Shown here piece after piece: positions 36,480 to 45,679 of a stretch of 51,908 nucleotides of DNA. The DNA comes from Basidiobolus meristosporus CBS 931.73. Its lineage: Eukaryota > Basidiobolomycota > Basidiobolomycetes > Basidiobolales > Basidiobolaceae. The notes below the pieces were generated by a model. That model did no database searches and was not told where the DNA came from. It saw only the letters and a program-made list of their open reading frames with translations. A program made the position numbers and the translations under genes. The stretch covers positions 1-51,908 of the forward strand of contig MCFE01000625.1 in NCBI GenBank assembly GCA_002104905.1, read 5' to 3'. Numbering within the stretch: the stretch's first letter is position 1; every line of letters begins with the position of its first letter.

Positions 36480-36640
36480 GAGTGGATCTAAGAAGACTCT
36501 AAGAACATGTATGGAAAGCTTGAGAACCTTTGAACAACTTAATAAATTTCCATGCCCTAGATATCAGATGTTTTGATGAGAATATCATAGCTAAATCCTG
36601 AGAGAGAATTTTTACAACTGTTCTTAGATTCCAACACCAT
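36480..36640 (-). mobile_element. Inverted fragment of the copia LTR
   Basis: Read on the minus strand, this segment matches the middle of the LTR (the CATACATGTTCTTAGAG region, then GGCATGGAAATTTATTAAG, then TTCTCATCAAAACATCTGAT), resembling the copy at 36742-37073. It is truncated at both ends and lies in the opposite orientation to the neighbouring copies. Confidence 0.55.
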
Positions 36641-36741
36641 AATATGGGTAACTTAGTTGTAGCTACAAAGCTAACATCAGATATAGCCTAATTGTAAACT
36701 CTGGCTGGTCACTAGGCTCCAGGTACGTATTGTTTTAAATT

Positions 36742-37073
36742 TTGTAATATACCTAGATATCCATCTGACTTGGACACTTAGATCATTGTAAACAAACATC
36801 AGAAAATTTTACCCATATTTCTAGTTGAGGCTTACATTGCTTATTCTCACCAAAACATCTGCTATCCAGGGCATGGAAATTTATTGAGTTGTCCAAGCAG
36901 CCCTAAGCTTCTAAGCTTTGAGCACATGCACTTGGGACCTTCCTAAACATATTCTATGTGTTTGCTCTGCCAAGACAATATAAAGGTGCAAATACTACTT
37001 TCACATTCAATAAATCACCAAGTGCAAACCACATAGTCAGCTTGTTCTCCCATTCACTTTTGAAATCTCTAAA
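36742..37073 (+). mobile_element. Diverged copia LTR
   Basis: Collinear with the other LTR copies from TTTTGTAATATACCTAGATA to the CTTGTTCTCCCATTCACTTT block, with internal differences including a small duplication near 36905-36920. The terminal TTACAACA is lost. Confidence 0.65.
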
Positions 37074-37302
37074 CCACATGTATCCAAAATAAGTAGCCAA
37101 TTTCTAGTAAATGTGGTTTACCAAGGTCATCATTTCTTAACCTCTTATTGTGATGGCTGATGTAAGGTAAGTTTTATTTCCTTAGCTTCTGTGACTCTAT
37201 CAAAGATGTAGAGATGAAAGTAGAAGTCCTTATGAATCTATTAGTATTAAGAAAATTGTAATAAAGATGTTCTCAGATTACTGGGCTGCAGAGTATTTCA
37301 TT

Positions 37303-37650
37303 TGTTGTAAAAACTTGGAATTCCACCTAAATGTTCACCCAGCTTAGTCACTTAGATCATTACCTTCAAATCCTAGGGAATATGGACCAAATTCCTTGTC
37401 AGGATTTACTTAAAATATTTTCACCAAAATACCAGGTACCCAGAACATGAAATTATCATAGTTGTCCAAACAGCCCCAAACTTTGCACACATATTCTTGG
37501 GACCTTCCTTAGCCTATTCTATGTGTTTGTAATGCCAAGACCAGGTAAAAGTATAAATACTACTTTTACATTCAATAAATCATTAAGTGAAAACCACATA
37601 ATCTACTTGTTCTCCCAATCACTTCCAATATCTCCAAGACTCTTACAACA
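37303..37650 (+). mobile_element. Solo LTR (copia) with perfect ends and 5-bp target duplication
   Basis: 348 bp, starting TGTTGTAA (37303-37310) and ending TTACAACA (37643-37650), a perfect 8-bp inverted terminal pair. TCATT directly precedes (37298-37302) and follows (37651-37655) the LTR, the 5-bp target-site duplication expected of copia integrase. It is therefore a solo LTR left by recombination between the two LTRs of a full element, and defines the family's ends. Confidence 0.92.
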
Positions 37651-38224
37651 TCATTGACCAGTAGACTGTAATATATCAGGTAATACAGATACCATCTGTT
37701 ATAAGTTGCTAGGATGCAACTTTAGAGCTGTGTGATTAAAAAGAACTAACTCCAGGCCATGGATGCCCCTGGGCTTGAGCAATGTCAGTAACATATCCCT
37801 TGGCCTACTACTTATTCCTCCAAACTCCTCTCTTGTAAGGAACTAGCAGTGTTGCACCTAATTTGAGCCACACTCCTTTTATATAATTTAGGCTGATTCT
37901 CACTGCATATTATTACTATCCAATAATCTTGATATACTTACTAGTTCACCACTTTCCTGTGCAATTACTACCCTGCTCACAAATGCTAATACATATGAAT
38001 TAACAATCTTACTGTACCATTGATGTCTAAAGAACAAAAACACATGAACATATTAATAAATATGTCAGTAGCTCAGTCACAATCAGCTCTTAGTACATGA
38101 AGTATACCTATGTGAGTAAGCCCTTCAGCATGCATAATAAATCTTTTTAGGTTAATTGTACAAAAGAGATTTGCATGGGTAATGAATCAACAGTGCCAGA
38201 TTCTGACATATGTCTTTGATAGAT

Positions 38225-38475
38225 TGTTATTTGTGATGTAGATTCTGGAATTGCACCTAAATGCTGACTGAACTTAGTTGCCTAGATAAAAATACAAACC
38301 TTAGAGAATTCTGGCCAAATTCCTTGATGCAACTTACTCTGAATATCTCACCAAAATATCAGGCACCAATCACATGAAATACTGATAGGTGGTCCAAATA
38401 GCCATAATCTTTCATACATGCTCTTGGGACCCCTCCATCAATACTCTATAAGTGAATTTTGCCAAGACCTTGTAA
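38225..38475 (+). mobile_element. Degraded copia LTR fragment
   Basis: Matches the LTR family from GGAATTGCACCTAAATGCTG through CAAAATATCAGGCACC, CATACATGCTCTTGGGACC and GCCAAGACCTTGTAAA, then diverges; the 3' ~80 bp are missing. Confidence 0.65.
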
Positions 38476-38599
38476 ATGATGCAATATTCTGATGAGTATT
38501 GGAAGTGATGTGGAGCACTAGAGAACACACATGTTATTCACTGGTAGATGTATTAATCAAAAGTATGGTATTTCTAACTTTGATAGAGTAAGACAAACA

Positions 38600-38720
38600 A
38601 GCTTGTAGAGCTTGTTAAGGAAGGTTTCAAGAATATGTGTTCAAAGTTTGGGGTCATTTGGACAGCTTTGAGAAAGGTTATAGTTTGGGTATCTAATAAT
38701 TTTGTGAAAATATCCCAAGC
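38600..38720 (-). mobile_element. Inverted copia LTR fragment
   Basis: On the minus strand this segment contains the LTR blocks around AAACTTTGAACACATATTC and GGATATTTTCACAAAATTAT. Short and degraded. Confidence 0.5.
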
Positions 38721-40172
38721 AAATCCAAACAGGAAGTTTGGTCAGGACAGAATGCCATTCATAGAATAAGATATATGTGGCTGAGTTAGCATAAATATTT
38801 AGGTGACAAATTGATAATCATAACACTTACAGACCAGAAAGGTTATAGAGCTCATTCATATTTATATATACATTAGGTCTGATACTATTCAGCAGATCAG
38901 CCATTAAAGAATCAAAGTAATAAATCTTCTGCTATGGCCAAATCTTGTGATTACATTGTGTGTCACCTTCACAACTCTCACAACTTTCACCACAACTCCA
39001 ATGCTGAAGTAATCATAATTGGCCAGCTAAACAAAGAAGCCTTACCCACTAATGAAGGTGATGCACTCATTGTATCCCTGTGCGGCCCTTCTGCTGGTGC
39101 GGTTGCTGCCACCATCCATGTCAGATCCAGGCCCGTTTCCTCAGACAAAGGTGCTCAAAAAAGCATACCTCAACTACAGTAGGGTCAATCAACAATGCTC
39201 TAACGCGTGTTGGTGTTGTTCATTGTGGAGCTGCAACAGTGAGTTCAACCAGTGGCTACTAGTGATTGAAGCGGGGTAGAATAAGCACGAAGTTACTATG
39301 CACGAGGAATGACCCCAAACATGACTACTTCAATGTCCTAAACATGTTTATGGTATGTATACATATACACTTTGGCCCTGAAGTATAATTAGGTATGGTG
39401 ATGCTAGCCTTACCGAGTTACAATGGATGTTGCTTTGTGTTATGGAATAAACTGTAGTGTCTCTACTCTATGAAGACTCAGTGCATGCGCTGAGTAGAAA
39501 TTGCCATCATTGGCTATCCAAAGTGTACTGTAGCGCGTGCCATACAAAATCGGAGGCTACTTGGTTCCGGATTGATTTGGGTACTGGGATTAACTTGAAA
39601 TAGTTAGATTTGGACCATTGAGAGGCAGCATAGATCGTGAAGTCTATTTGGGTGGTTAGTCATTAATGGATTGGAGGCTACACCTCAATTCCTTATTTAA
39701 TGATGAAGTATATCCTTCTGGCGTAGCAAATCAAGTTGGTGTTTTGTGATTGATATCAAACAAGGAGGACAGTTCCAAGATAATGGCAAACTCCGAAGCA
39801 GTTGGGATAGATGGGGCATTGTATAGATCATATACAGTTAAAGCACTAGTAATATTCACTTAAACTGACACATCTAGGTATTACAGTTGTTACATATATA
39901 CTGCCAGATATGCACTAAGTATTCGGTTAAACTCTACTGTGCTCTAATATTTCCACAGACTACGTCCAGTATTACACCTCTCCTGTAATGTAACATTGGT
40001 GAGCTAACAGCACTGTATGAAAATGACTTTATTGTATCAGCTTTCTTAAAGAAAAGCAAGTAGTAGAAGTGCGCAGAAACCGTAAAATAACGGAACCTAA
40101 GGTGCTCTGCTAACAAAATCCTATTAGTGGATTAATAAAGTCTTCAGATCAAGGATCTAAGTGCAAGCAAAA
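38721..40172. other. AT-rich subtelomeric sequence, no supported gene
   Basis: A GC-richer island near 39050-39250 contains overlapping frames in three phases (82, 75 and 60 codons from 38934-39279) but no recognisable domain. It could be a fragment of a captured or decayed gene. The rest is AT-rich with no features seen. Confidence 0.35.
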
Positions 40173-40412
40173 TCAATCGCGGCACTGAATGAGAGAGCAT
40201 GACTTGCAGTTGGTGTAGTTGGGCCAGCCTTGGTATTGGCAATTCACATTCTTGTCGGTGCATTGTACGGTGGTTCCGGAGACATAGCAAGATCTGGTGC
40301 CAAGGGAGAGAGAGCTGGCGCACTTCTGGGCGGAGGAACCACATTCAAGAGAAAATTGGGTAGCGCTGACAGCCAGCCCGAAGAAAGCAACCACAAGAGC
40401 AACAGTACGCAT
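40173..40412 (-). CDS. Small secreted cysteine-rich protein, 79 aa (effector-like)
   Basis: The ATG at 40410-40412 starts a textbook signal peptide (MRTVALVVAFFGLAVSA, cleavage likely before or after TQ), leaving a mature peptide of about 60 residues with eight cysteines, enough for four disulfides (order: ECG, KCA, SCY, QCT, NCQ, NCK, SCS, QCR). The frame extends upstream to a further ATG-like start at 40457, but that start would put a polar stretch before the signal sequence. A TATAAAAA box lies about 55 bases upstream. I do not recognise the family. Subtelomeric position, small size and high Cys content fit a secreted effector or antimicrobial peptide, which is inference only. Confidence 0.65.
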   Translation of the reverse strand: MRTVALVVAFFGLAVSATQFSLECGSSAQKCASSLSLGTRSCYVSGTTVQCTDKNVNCQYQGWPNYTNCKSCSLIQCRD

Positions 40413-40466
40413 TATTATAGACGGAATCAGAATCTGGTTGATGTCTTTGATGTCCACAGGCGCCTC

Positions 40467-40474
40467 TTTTTATA
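40467..40474 (-). promoter_or_regulatory. TATA box of the small secreted protein gene
   Basis: TATAAAAA on the minus strand, 55-62 bases upstream of the ATG at 40412, the same spacing as the TATA of the secreted subtilisin. It supports the start chosen at 40412 rather than 40457. Confidence 0.5.
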
Positions 40475-40533
40475 TCAAGCACCCGTAGTTAAGATGGAAT
40501 GGCTTTGAGAATCTCGACCTACTTGAGGTTGCA

Positions 40534-40690
40534 CCAGCAAATAAGAACAAGATTGCGGGTGAATGGGAAGCAAGTGTTGGAATATCGTTAGCCGATATAA
40601 ATGGTATAGATCAGCTTTCTATACATAACTTTCCATAAATAAACATTACGGACTATGGCGACACATATAAGCTTGCATCAGAAAAAGCAC
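40534..40690. repeat. Segmental duplicate, copy 1 (upstream of the secreted protein gene)
   Basis: From about 40540 the sequence AAGAACAAGATTGCGGGTGA followed by GGAAGCAAGTGTTGGAAT, and further on ACTATGGCGACACATATAAG, is matched in order by a second copy at 41868-42030. Identity is moderate with indels. Confidence 0.55.
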
Positions 40691-41867
40691 TTACTCCCGA
40701 AGGCTTGTGGTGTCAGATTTAATTGTTTGTATTTTCATTAAAAACAATGCTGATTGCTTCACAATAGAGTTGCCTAGGTGATACAATTGCAATGAGTTGC
40801 GCAAACAATACAATTAGAAGTGGTTACCTAATGTCGATCCATTCTGTATTAGCCAGATTTCAAATGATGACAGGTTCTAGATTATACAGAAGTTGATGCC
40901 AACATATCTTTACTTGAGACGCAACTGGATGCGCTCGTTGAGTGGGTACCGTGGAAGCAAGCAAAGCATAGCGTCAATATACTCTTCACCCATACTAACT
41001 TCCTCATTGACAGTTGAAGTGCATTAGAGCTGCTTATACAATAAACCTGGTACTGCCATAGAGCTTATAGAACTAGTGGCATTAGAATATGGTGTAAGGT
41101 GAATCAATCAATGCTGAGTGCGAAATCTATATCCAGCGGTAAAGGAGAGTGGTGGTTAAACCACTATAAATTCTGATATTATTCACGCGGCTACTTACTG
41201 CCTGGATCAGGCAATGATCTATCCACTGCTAGTGGTACATACTGCCCTTAGTACTTCTCGGCAAACCAACTAGAGGCTTAAGAGAGTCAGAATATCTTTT
41301 GAATCATCAGGAACATATTTGCTCAGTCCGGTAGCTAATGGGATCCGGTATGAAAGGAGATACTCAGACCACCATATAAGCATGATGTAAGAAATTGCCA
41401 CCAAGAAAACAACGCCCATTGCAGGGCCAGTCAATATAACGATTTCAATTGCTAGTTAGCAGAGCTATTTGTAACTTGATGTTCGATTGTGACTTATGGA
41501 AAGGCCTCGGAATATTAAGAATTCATTGAAATGAAAAACACACAGAGTGATAGTGGAACCAATACTCATCGCACTCATCCATCCATTAATCACTTCCCTG
41601 ACACGGCATTGCACCCATAACTGTCCATTATGTATACCAGCTTTTTGGGGATTTGAAGTAGCAAATTTACAGTAATAGTGCCGTTATACTCACCAAAATC
41701 TACCATGAAATACTGCAATTCTTCCATTTATTCATTTTTTAAACAATGTTGCGTTGATATTGTCCAACCCAGCCCTAAAACTGCTAGAAGTCGCCTGTAA
41801 AGCCTGCTCTTTACCCAACAAAACCATAAAAATATACACCCACATGTTTACATGCCGCTGAGTTGTA

Positions 41868-42030
41868 TTTAAGAACATGATTGCGGGTGAATAGGAAGCG
41901 AGTGTTAGAATCTCCCTGACCAATGTATACAGGGGAGGCTGTCTTGCTCTCAATTGGCTTCTAAATATTGCTGTAACAAAAACAATCATTGTGGACTATC
42001 ATGTTGCATATAAGTCAGAGACTAGGTCGA
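41868..42030. repeat. Segmental duplicate, copy 2
   Basis: Contains AAGAACATGATTGCGGGTGA, then GGAAGCGAGTGTTAGAATCT, and GTGGACTATCATGTTGCATA, in the same order as in copy 1 at 40534-40690. No intact second secreted-protein gene is seen to its left; an 85-codon minus-strand frame (41732-41989) crosses it but has only a weak hydrophobic stretch and no signal peptide. Confidence 0.5.
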
Positions 42031-43027
42031 ATGCATGGCAACTCAACATATTAGAAAATTTTGGGAAAGCAAAAGCAATACTCCGCATGATTCAAAGCCC
42101 ATTGGTTCTCTTCCTCAAAGTAACATTGCTTGGTTTATCCAGATGGGAAGACACGCGAGTTATACAGTAGAAATAATCAACCAATTTTGGCTACAATGTG
42201 AGAAAGTGAAGGTACACTAAATAGTTGGCACCTCTATACTGGTGTGATATGACTTGATAAGTGCTACTTGATGGGAATCTTTTCTTTTTGAGAGATAATG
42301 ATGCTTACTACTGCAGATGTATTTGCACAACAAATTTTGGGATACTGATAATTTATCCAGCCACATATGTTTGCGAAATGAATTTGGCTAGTGCTACACA
42401 TTTAGACAGGATTACAGTCAAGTCCCCAATCAGAGCCACTGGGAAAATCATTGTAGATGGTAATTATCTGCTAAGGCTGCGGACCATGACTAAATCCATA
42501 GCTATCCCTGTGAAAAATTGCAAACTTGGAATTCATCTGATTATCAGCTGGTTTTCAGCTGGTGTTTTTCCTTCTGATTTTCAGTTGCAATTTGTGATAG
42601 AAGTAGCAAGCAGCCAATTACCCAATTTGTTATGAGTGCTAGTTGGCCTTGTTTTGTCCTGGAAAATATGTCTGCTTGACTGTCCAATAGCTAGTACCTG
42701 CAATATTGATAGTAGACAGTTTTGAGAAACTTGGAATTCAACTGAAATCATGCTGGTATTCCACTGGTGTTTTGTTAAATTTTTTTCTTATGATATGTCT
42801 TGACCACAGTATGGAATATCAGACCATGGCTTTCTGATGGTAAAACTAGGCACATCTAGAGCTTGGCATCCATCACTCTGATTGATGTACAGTCTGGCTT
42901 ATTCAAAGACATAGCAGGACTGAATACTTTAAGTAAGGTAACTAGTATCTCTTCAGGTAGAAAGACCACAGTATGAGGGCAAGTATGCAATGCTCAAAGC
43001 CAGTTCAGATAAGGCAGTTGCATCAGG
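42031..43027. other. Subtelomeric sequence before the retroelement array, no supported gene
   Basis: A 124-codon frame (42261-42635 plus) has no recognisable domain and AT-rich codon use. The boundary with the array at 43028 has no TTAGGG on its left, only a GGGGAGGG run. Confidence 0.4.
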
Positions 43028-43037
43028 GGAGGGAAAG

Positions 43038-43053
43038 TCACCAAGGTAGGTGA
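43038..43053 (-). other. Shared 3' terminal hairpin, gag-only copy A
   Basis: TCACC-AAGGTA-GGTGA on the plus strand (RNA: UCACC, 6-nt loop, GGUGA). Preceded in the transcript by AAAUAAAGAUU and followed by CUUUCCCUCCCC. Confidence 0.7.
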
Positions 43054-43151
43054 AATCTTTATTTGATTTCAGACAAGTCTAACTACAAATAAAGAAGCCA
43101 GCTGGGAATAGAAGATTCCCAAAGTAAACACTAAGTTGAATATGAATAAAT

Positions 43152-43880
43152 CTAAGCTAAAGTTAAGGCAGTATCCCAGAGTACACTGGGGTTCAGGTTT
43201 ATGGGGGAGTGAAGTAGATAAGCTTGAGAGATATAATAATCTTTTAAGAAGTGGGTGACAGCAGGTGAAGGGGAGTTTTTGATAAGTGAAGTGAATCTTG
43301 AGATCAGAGATTCCTCTAATGAGAAAGTCTTGTAAACTGGAGAATCAGGAAACTCTTTAAAGGCATGGTCAGAAGGTTCCCAGTAAAACTGGTCAGAGGC
43401 GTTTTGAGAGAATTCTTTAGCAATACTTTTGTCAAGTACTACCTCAAGAGTGTGATGGTTGATAAATCTCATGTTGACAATCTTGGATAAGTTGTAACCT
43501 TGTTCCTTGAGATACATCCTACGCTCAGATATAGGAATAAACTCCACATTGGCAAAGTAGCAGACAGCCCAGTCAGTAGCAGGAGGCAAATCAGAAGTGG
43601 CAGGAAACTTTCTTTTGGTCTTGGGAGGAGCAGCAGGATGTCTTGAAGAAGCAGGAAGAGGCTTTTTGACAACTTCAGAGTAGGAAGAGTGAGCAGGAGC
43701 AGATGATTCTTGGGGAGTCTTGTTGGCAGGAAGAGTTGGCACAGGGACAATAGATTCTTGCAGATCAGAGAAGGAAGAAAAGAGCTTTTGAACTTGTTTC
43801 TTGAGTAGAGCATTTTCAGCTTCAACAAGTGCAAGCCTTTCCTCAAGGAAAGAAATCTGAAGGGAATGGAGTGAAGGCAT
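43152..43880 (-). CDS. Gag-like coiled-coil protein of the gag-only element, copy A, 242 aa
   Basis: The ATG at 43878-43880 begins MPSLHSLQ; the frame upstream of it lacks another ATG. The N-terminus is a leucine-heptad coiled coil (LEERLALVEAENALLKKQV), then a Pro/Ser/Lys-rich linker with SYSEVVKK, then a ~150-residue domain starting DLPPATDWAVCYF and ending PSVLWDTALTLA. That domain aligns in order with the C-terminal part of the LINE ORF1 at 48449-49165: PPAxxWxVxY, PIS, SRIVN/SKIVN, LEVxLDxxIA, FLKxxxIS. The family is not a standard RRM or CCHC gag. It probably binds element RNA and assists reverse transcription in trans; this is inference from its relation to ORF1. The zinc ribbon of the LINE protein is absent. 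Confidence 0.7.
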   Translation of the reverse strand: MPSLHSLQISFLEERLALVEAENALLKKQVQKLFSSFSDLQESIVPVPTLPANKTPQESSAPAHSSYSEVVKKPLPASSRHPAAPPKTKRKFPATSDLPPATDWAVCYFANVEFIPISERRMYLKEQGYNLSKIVNMRFINHHTLEVVLDKSIAKEFSQNASDQFYWEPSDHAFKEFPDSPVYKTFSLEESLISRFTSLIKNSPSPAVTHFLKDYYISQAYLLHSPINLNPSVLWDTALTLA

Positions 43881-44052
43881 AAGAAATAAGAAGAAGAGGG
43901 TAAGATGGGGTGGGTGAGAGGGAAAATTAGCAGGGAGAAGAGAAGGAAGGAGCAAAAATTCCAGAAGTCAGAATTTATAGATGGATGGACAAGGGTAGAT
44001 GAATGGATTATTCCTGGGTTAGGAAAATTAGCAGGGAGAAGAGAAGGAAGGA

Positions 44053-44067
44053 GGGTTAGGGTTAGGG
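44053..44067 (+). repeat. Interstitial telomeric repeat
   Basis: GGGTTAGGGTTAGGG between gag-only copies A and B. Confidence 0.95.
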
Positions 44068-44075
44068 AGGGAAAG

Positions 44076-44091
44076 TCACCAAGGTAGGTGA
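44076..44091 (-). other. Shared 3' terminal hairpin, gag-only copy B
   Basis: TCACC-AAGGTA-GGTGA, next to TTAGGGAGGGAAAG. Identical to copy A. Confidence 0.7.
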
Positions 44092-44189
44092 AATCTTTAT
44101 TTGATTTCAGACAAGTCTAACTACAAATAAAGAAGCCAGCTGGGAATAGAAGATTCCCAAAGTAAATACTAAGTTGAATATGAATAAAT

Positions 44190-44918
44190 CTAAGCTAAAG
44201 TTAAGGCAGTATCCCAGAGTACACTGGAGTTCAGGTTCATGGGGGAGTGAAGTAGATAAGCTTGAGAGATATAATAATCTTTGAGGAAGTGGGTAACAGC
44301 AGGTGAAGGGGAGTTTTTGATAAGTGAAGTGAATCTTGAGAGCAGAGATTCCTCTAATGAGAAGGTCTTGTAAACTGGAGAATCAGGAAACTCTTTAAAG
44401 GCATGGTCAGTAGGTTCCCAGTAAAGCTGGTCAGAGACATTTTGAGAGAACTCTTTAGCAATACTTTTGTCAAGTACTACCTCCAGAGTGTGATGGTTGA
44501 TAAATCTCATATTGACAATCTTGGATAAGTTGTAACCTTGTTGCTTGAGATACATCCTATGCTCAGAAATAGGAATAAACTCTACATTGGCAAAGTAGCA
44601 GACAGCCCAGTCAGTAGCAGGAGGCAAATCAGAAGTGGCAGGAAACTTTCTTTTGGTCTTGGGAGGAGCAGCAGGATGTCTTGAGGGAGCAGGAACAGAC
44701 TTTTTGACAACTTCAGAGTAGGAAGGGTGAGCAGGAGCAGATGATTCTTGGGGAGTCTTGTTGGCAGGAAGGGTTGGCACAGGGACAATAGATTCTTGCA
44801 GATCAGAGAAGGCAGAAAAGAGCTTTTGAACTTGCTTCTTGAGTAGAGCATTTTCAGCTTCAACAAGTGCAAGCCTTTCCTCAAGGAAAGAAATCTGAAG
44901 GGAATGGAGTGAAGGCAT
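44190..44918 (-). CDS. Gag-like coiled-coil protein of the gag-only element, copy B, 242 aa
   Basis: Same length and architecture as the protein of copy A, with about a dozen substitutions (for example SSFSDLQ/SAFSDLQ, SERRMYLKEQ/SEHRMYLKQQ, NASDQF/NVSDQL) and no frame disruption. Two intact frames in independent copies, with substitutions that are often conservative, argue that the gag-only frame is maintained by selection rather than being a chance remnant. Confidence 0.7.
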   Translation of the reverse strand: MPSLHSLQISFLEERLALVEAENALLKKQVQKLFSAFSDLQESIVPVPTLPANKTPQESSAPAHPSYSEVVKKSVPAPSRHPAAPPKTKRKFPATSDLPPATDWAVCYFANVEFIPISEHRMYLKQQGYNLSKIVNMRFINHHTLEVVLDKSIAKEFSQNVSDQLYWEPTDHAFKEFPDSPVYKTFSLEESLLSRFTSLIKNSPSPAVTHFLKDYYISQAYLLHSPMNLNSSVLWDTALTLA

Positions 44919-45072
44919 AAGAAATAAGAAGAAGAGGGTAAGATGGGGTGGGTGGGAGGGAAAATTAGCACGGAGAAGAGAAGGAAGGAGCAAAAATTCC
45001 AGAAGTCAGAATTTATAGATGGATGGACAAGGGTAGATGGATGGATTATTCCTGGGTTAGGAAAATTAGCAG

Positions 45073-45089
45073 GGTTAGGGTTAGGGGGG
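45073..45089 (+). repeat. Interstitial telomeric repeat
   Basis: GGTTAGGGTTAGGGGGG between gag-only copy B and SINE copy 1; the last G run is extended to six. Confidence 0.95.
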
Positions 45090-45610
45090 AGGAAAGTCAC
45101 CAAGTGGTGAAATCTTTATTTACTTATGACAAGTATCCAAAGAAGCCATGTTAATCTGAAGTAATTCCTAGAAAGCTAGGTCTGAGGGATATCTTCCTGG
45201 TAAGCCAGGTCTGAGAGTTGAGAAGCTGAGTGGTACTGTATTTCCTAGTTAGCTAGGTCTGAGAGAGGTTTCCTGGAAAGCCAGGCCTGAGAAGTGAGAA
45301 TCTGAGTATATCTGAGGTGAGTTGTACTGATTTGCGGTAGCTGATTTGTGGCCAGAATGGCCAGTAGACTGGGGGAACTGAGGGTATTTCTGGGCGATCA
45401 CTGGCCAAATTTACTAGGCAAATCTGACCAATTAGCATTTCAAGGATTTCAGCCAATCAGAGCCTTTACTTTGCCCAATGGTTGATCAAGCCATCTCCCA
45501 ATGAGCACACATCAATTTATTAATCAAATTTTGCTGGATCCAGGATTTGAACCCACTACCATGGGTATGGAAGGGTTAGGGATAACCACAAGGCTAAGTG
45601 TTCTTGGTTC
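45090..45610 (-). mobile_element. Telomeric tRNA-headed SINE, copy 1 (oldest)
   Basis: 521 bp. On the minus strand: tRNA-like head with an A-box-like TAGCCTTGTGG and B box GGTTCAAATCC, a unique middle, four small hairpins, and the shared 3' module (hairpin 45097-45110). It differs from copies 2 and 3 at many positions, including CpG to CpA changes (GGCCAGAATGGCC here, GGCCGGAATGGCC there), so it is older. No protein is encoded; a 67-codon frame at 45253-45456 is not conserved. Confidence 0.82.
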
Positions 45611-45625
45611 TTAGGGTTAGGGGGG
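45611..45625 (+). repeat. Interstitial telomeric repeat
   Basis: TTAGGGTTAGGGGGG at the 3' junction of the LINE. Confidence 0.95.
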
Positions 45626-45631
45626 AGACAG

Positions 45632-45645
45632 TCACCAACAGGTGA
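45632..45645 (-). other. Shared 3' terminal hairpin, LINE
   Basis: TCACC-AACA-GGTGA on the plus strand. The stem is the same as in the gag-only elements and SINEs while the loop differs. Confidence 0.7.
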
Positions 45646-45679
45646 AATCTTTATTTCAGTTGAAACAAAGAAGCCAGCG

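Larger units (their letters stand above)
43028..44052 (-). mobile_element. Gag-only telomeric retroelement, copy A
   Basis: A ~1 kb unit read on the minus strand: 5' leader (43881-44052) with GATGGATGGA repeats, one gag-like frame (43152-43880), a ~100-nt 3' UTR, then the shared 3' module (TGGCTTCTTT, AAATAAAGATTTCACC, loop, GGTGACTTTCC). It lacks any reverse transcriptase. About 31 bp (GGAAAATTAGCAGGGAGAAG and following) occur twice in the leader, at 43919 and 44022, suggesting a repeated or jumped 5' end. GGGTTAGGGTTAGGG separates it from copy B. Its left (3') junction is the only one in the array with no TTAGGG. Confidence 0.8.
44068..45075 (-). mobile_element. Gag-only telomeric retroelement, copy B
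   Basis: About 1.0 kb and roughly 95% identical to copy A over its whole length, including the 3' module with hairpin at 44076-44091. It ends 5' at TTAGGAAAATTAGCAGG, where it joins GTTAGGGTTAGGG, and lacks the second 31-bp leader repeat of copy A. Several CpG sites of copy A are TG or CA here (for example TACGCTC to TATGCTC near 44560). Confidence 0.82.

Noticed and set aside
38934-39279. Overlapping frames of 60-82 codons in a GC-richer island
   Set aside because: Three frames are open at once and none has recognisable features; a gene cannot be chosen among them.
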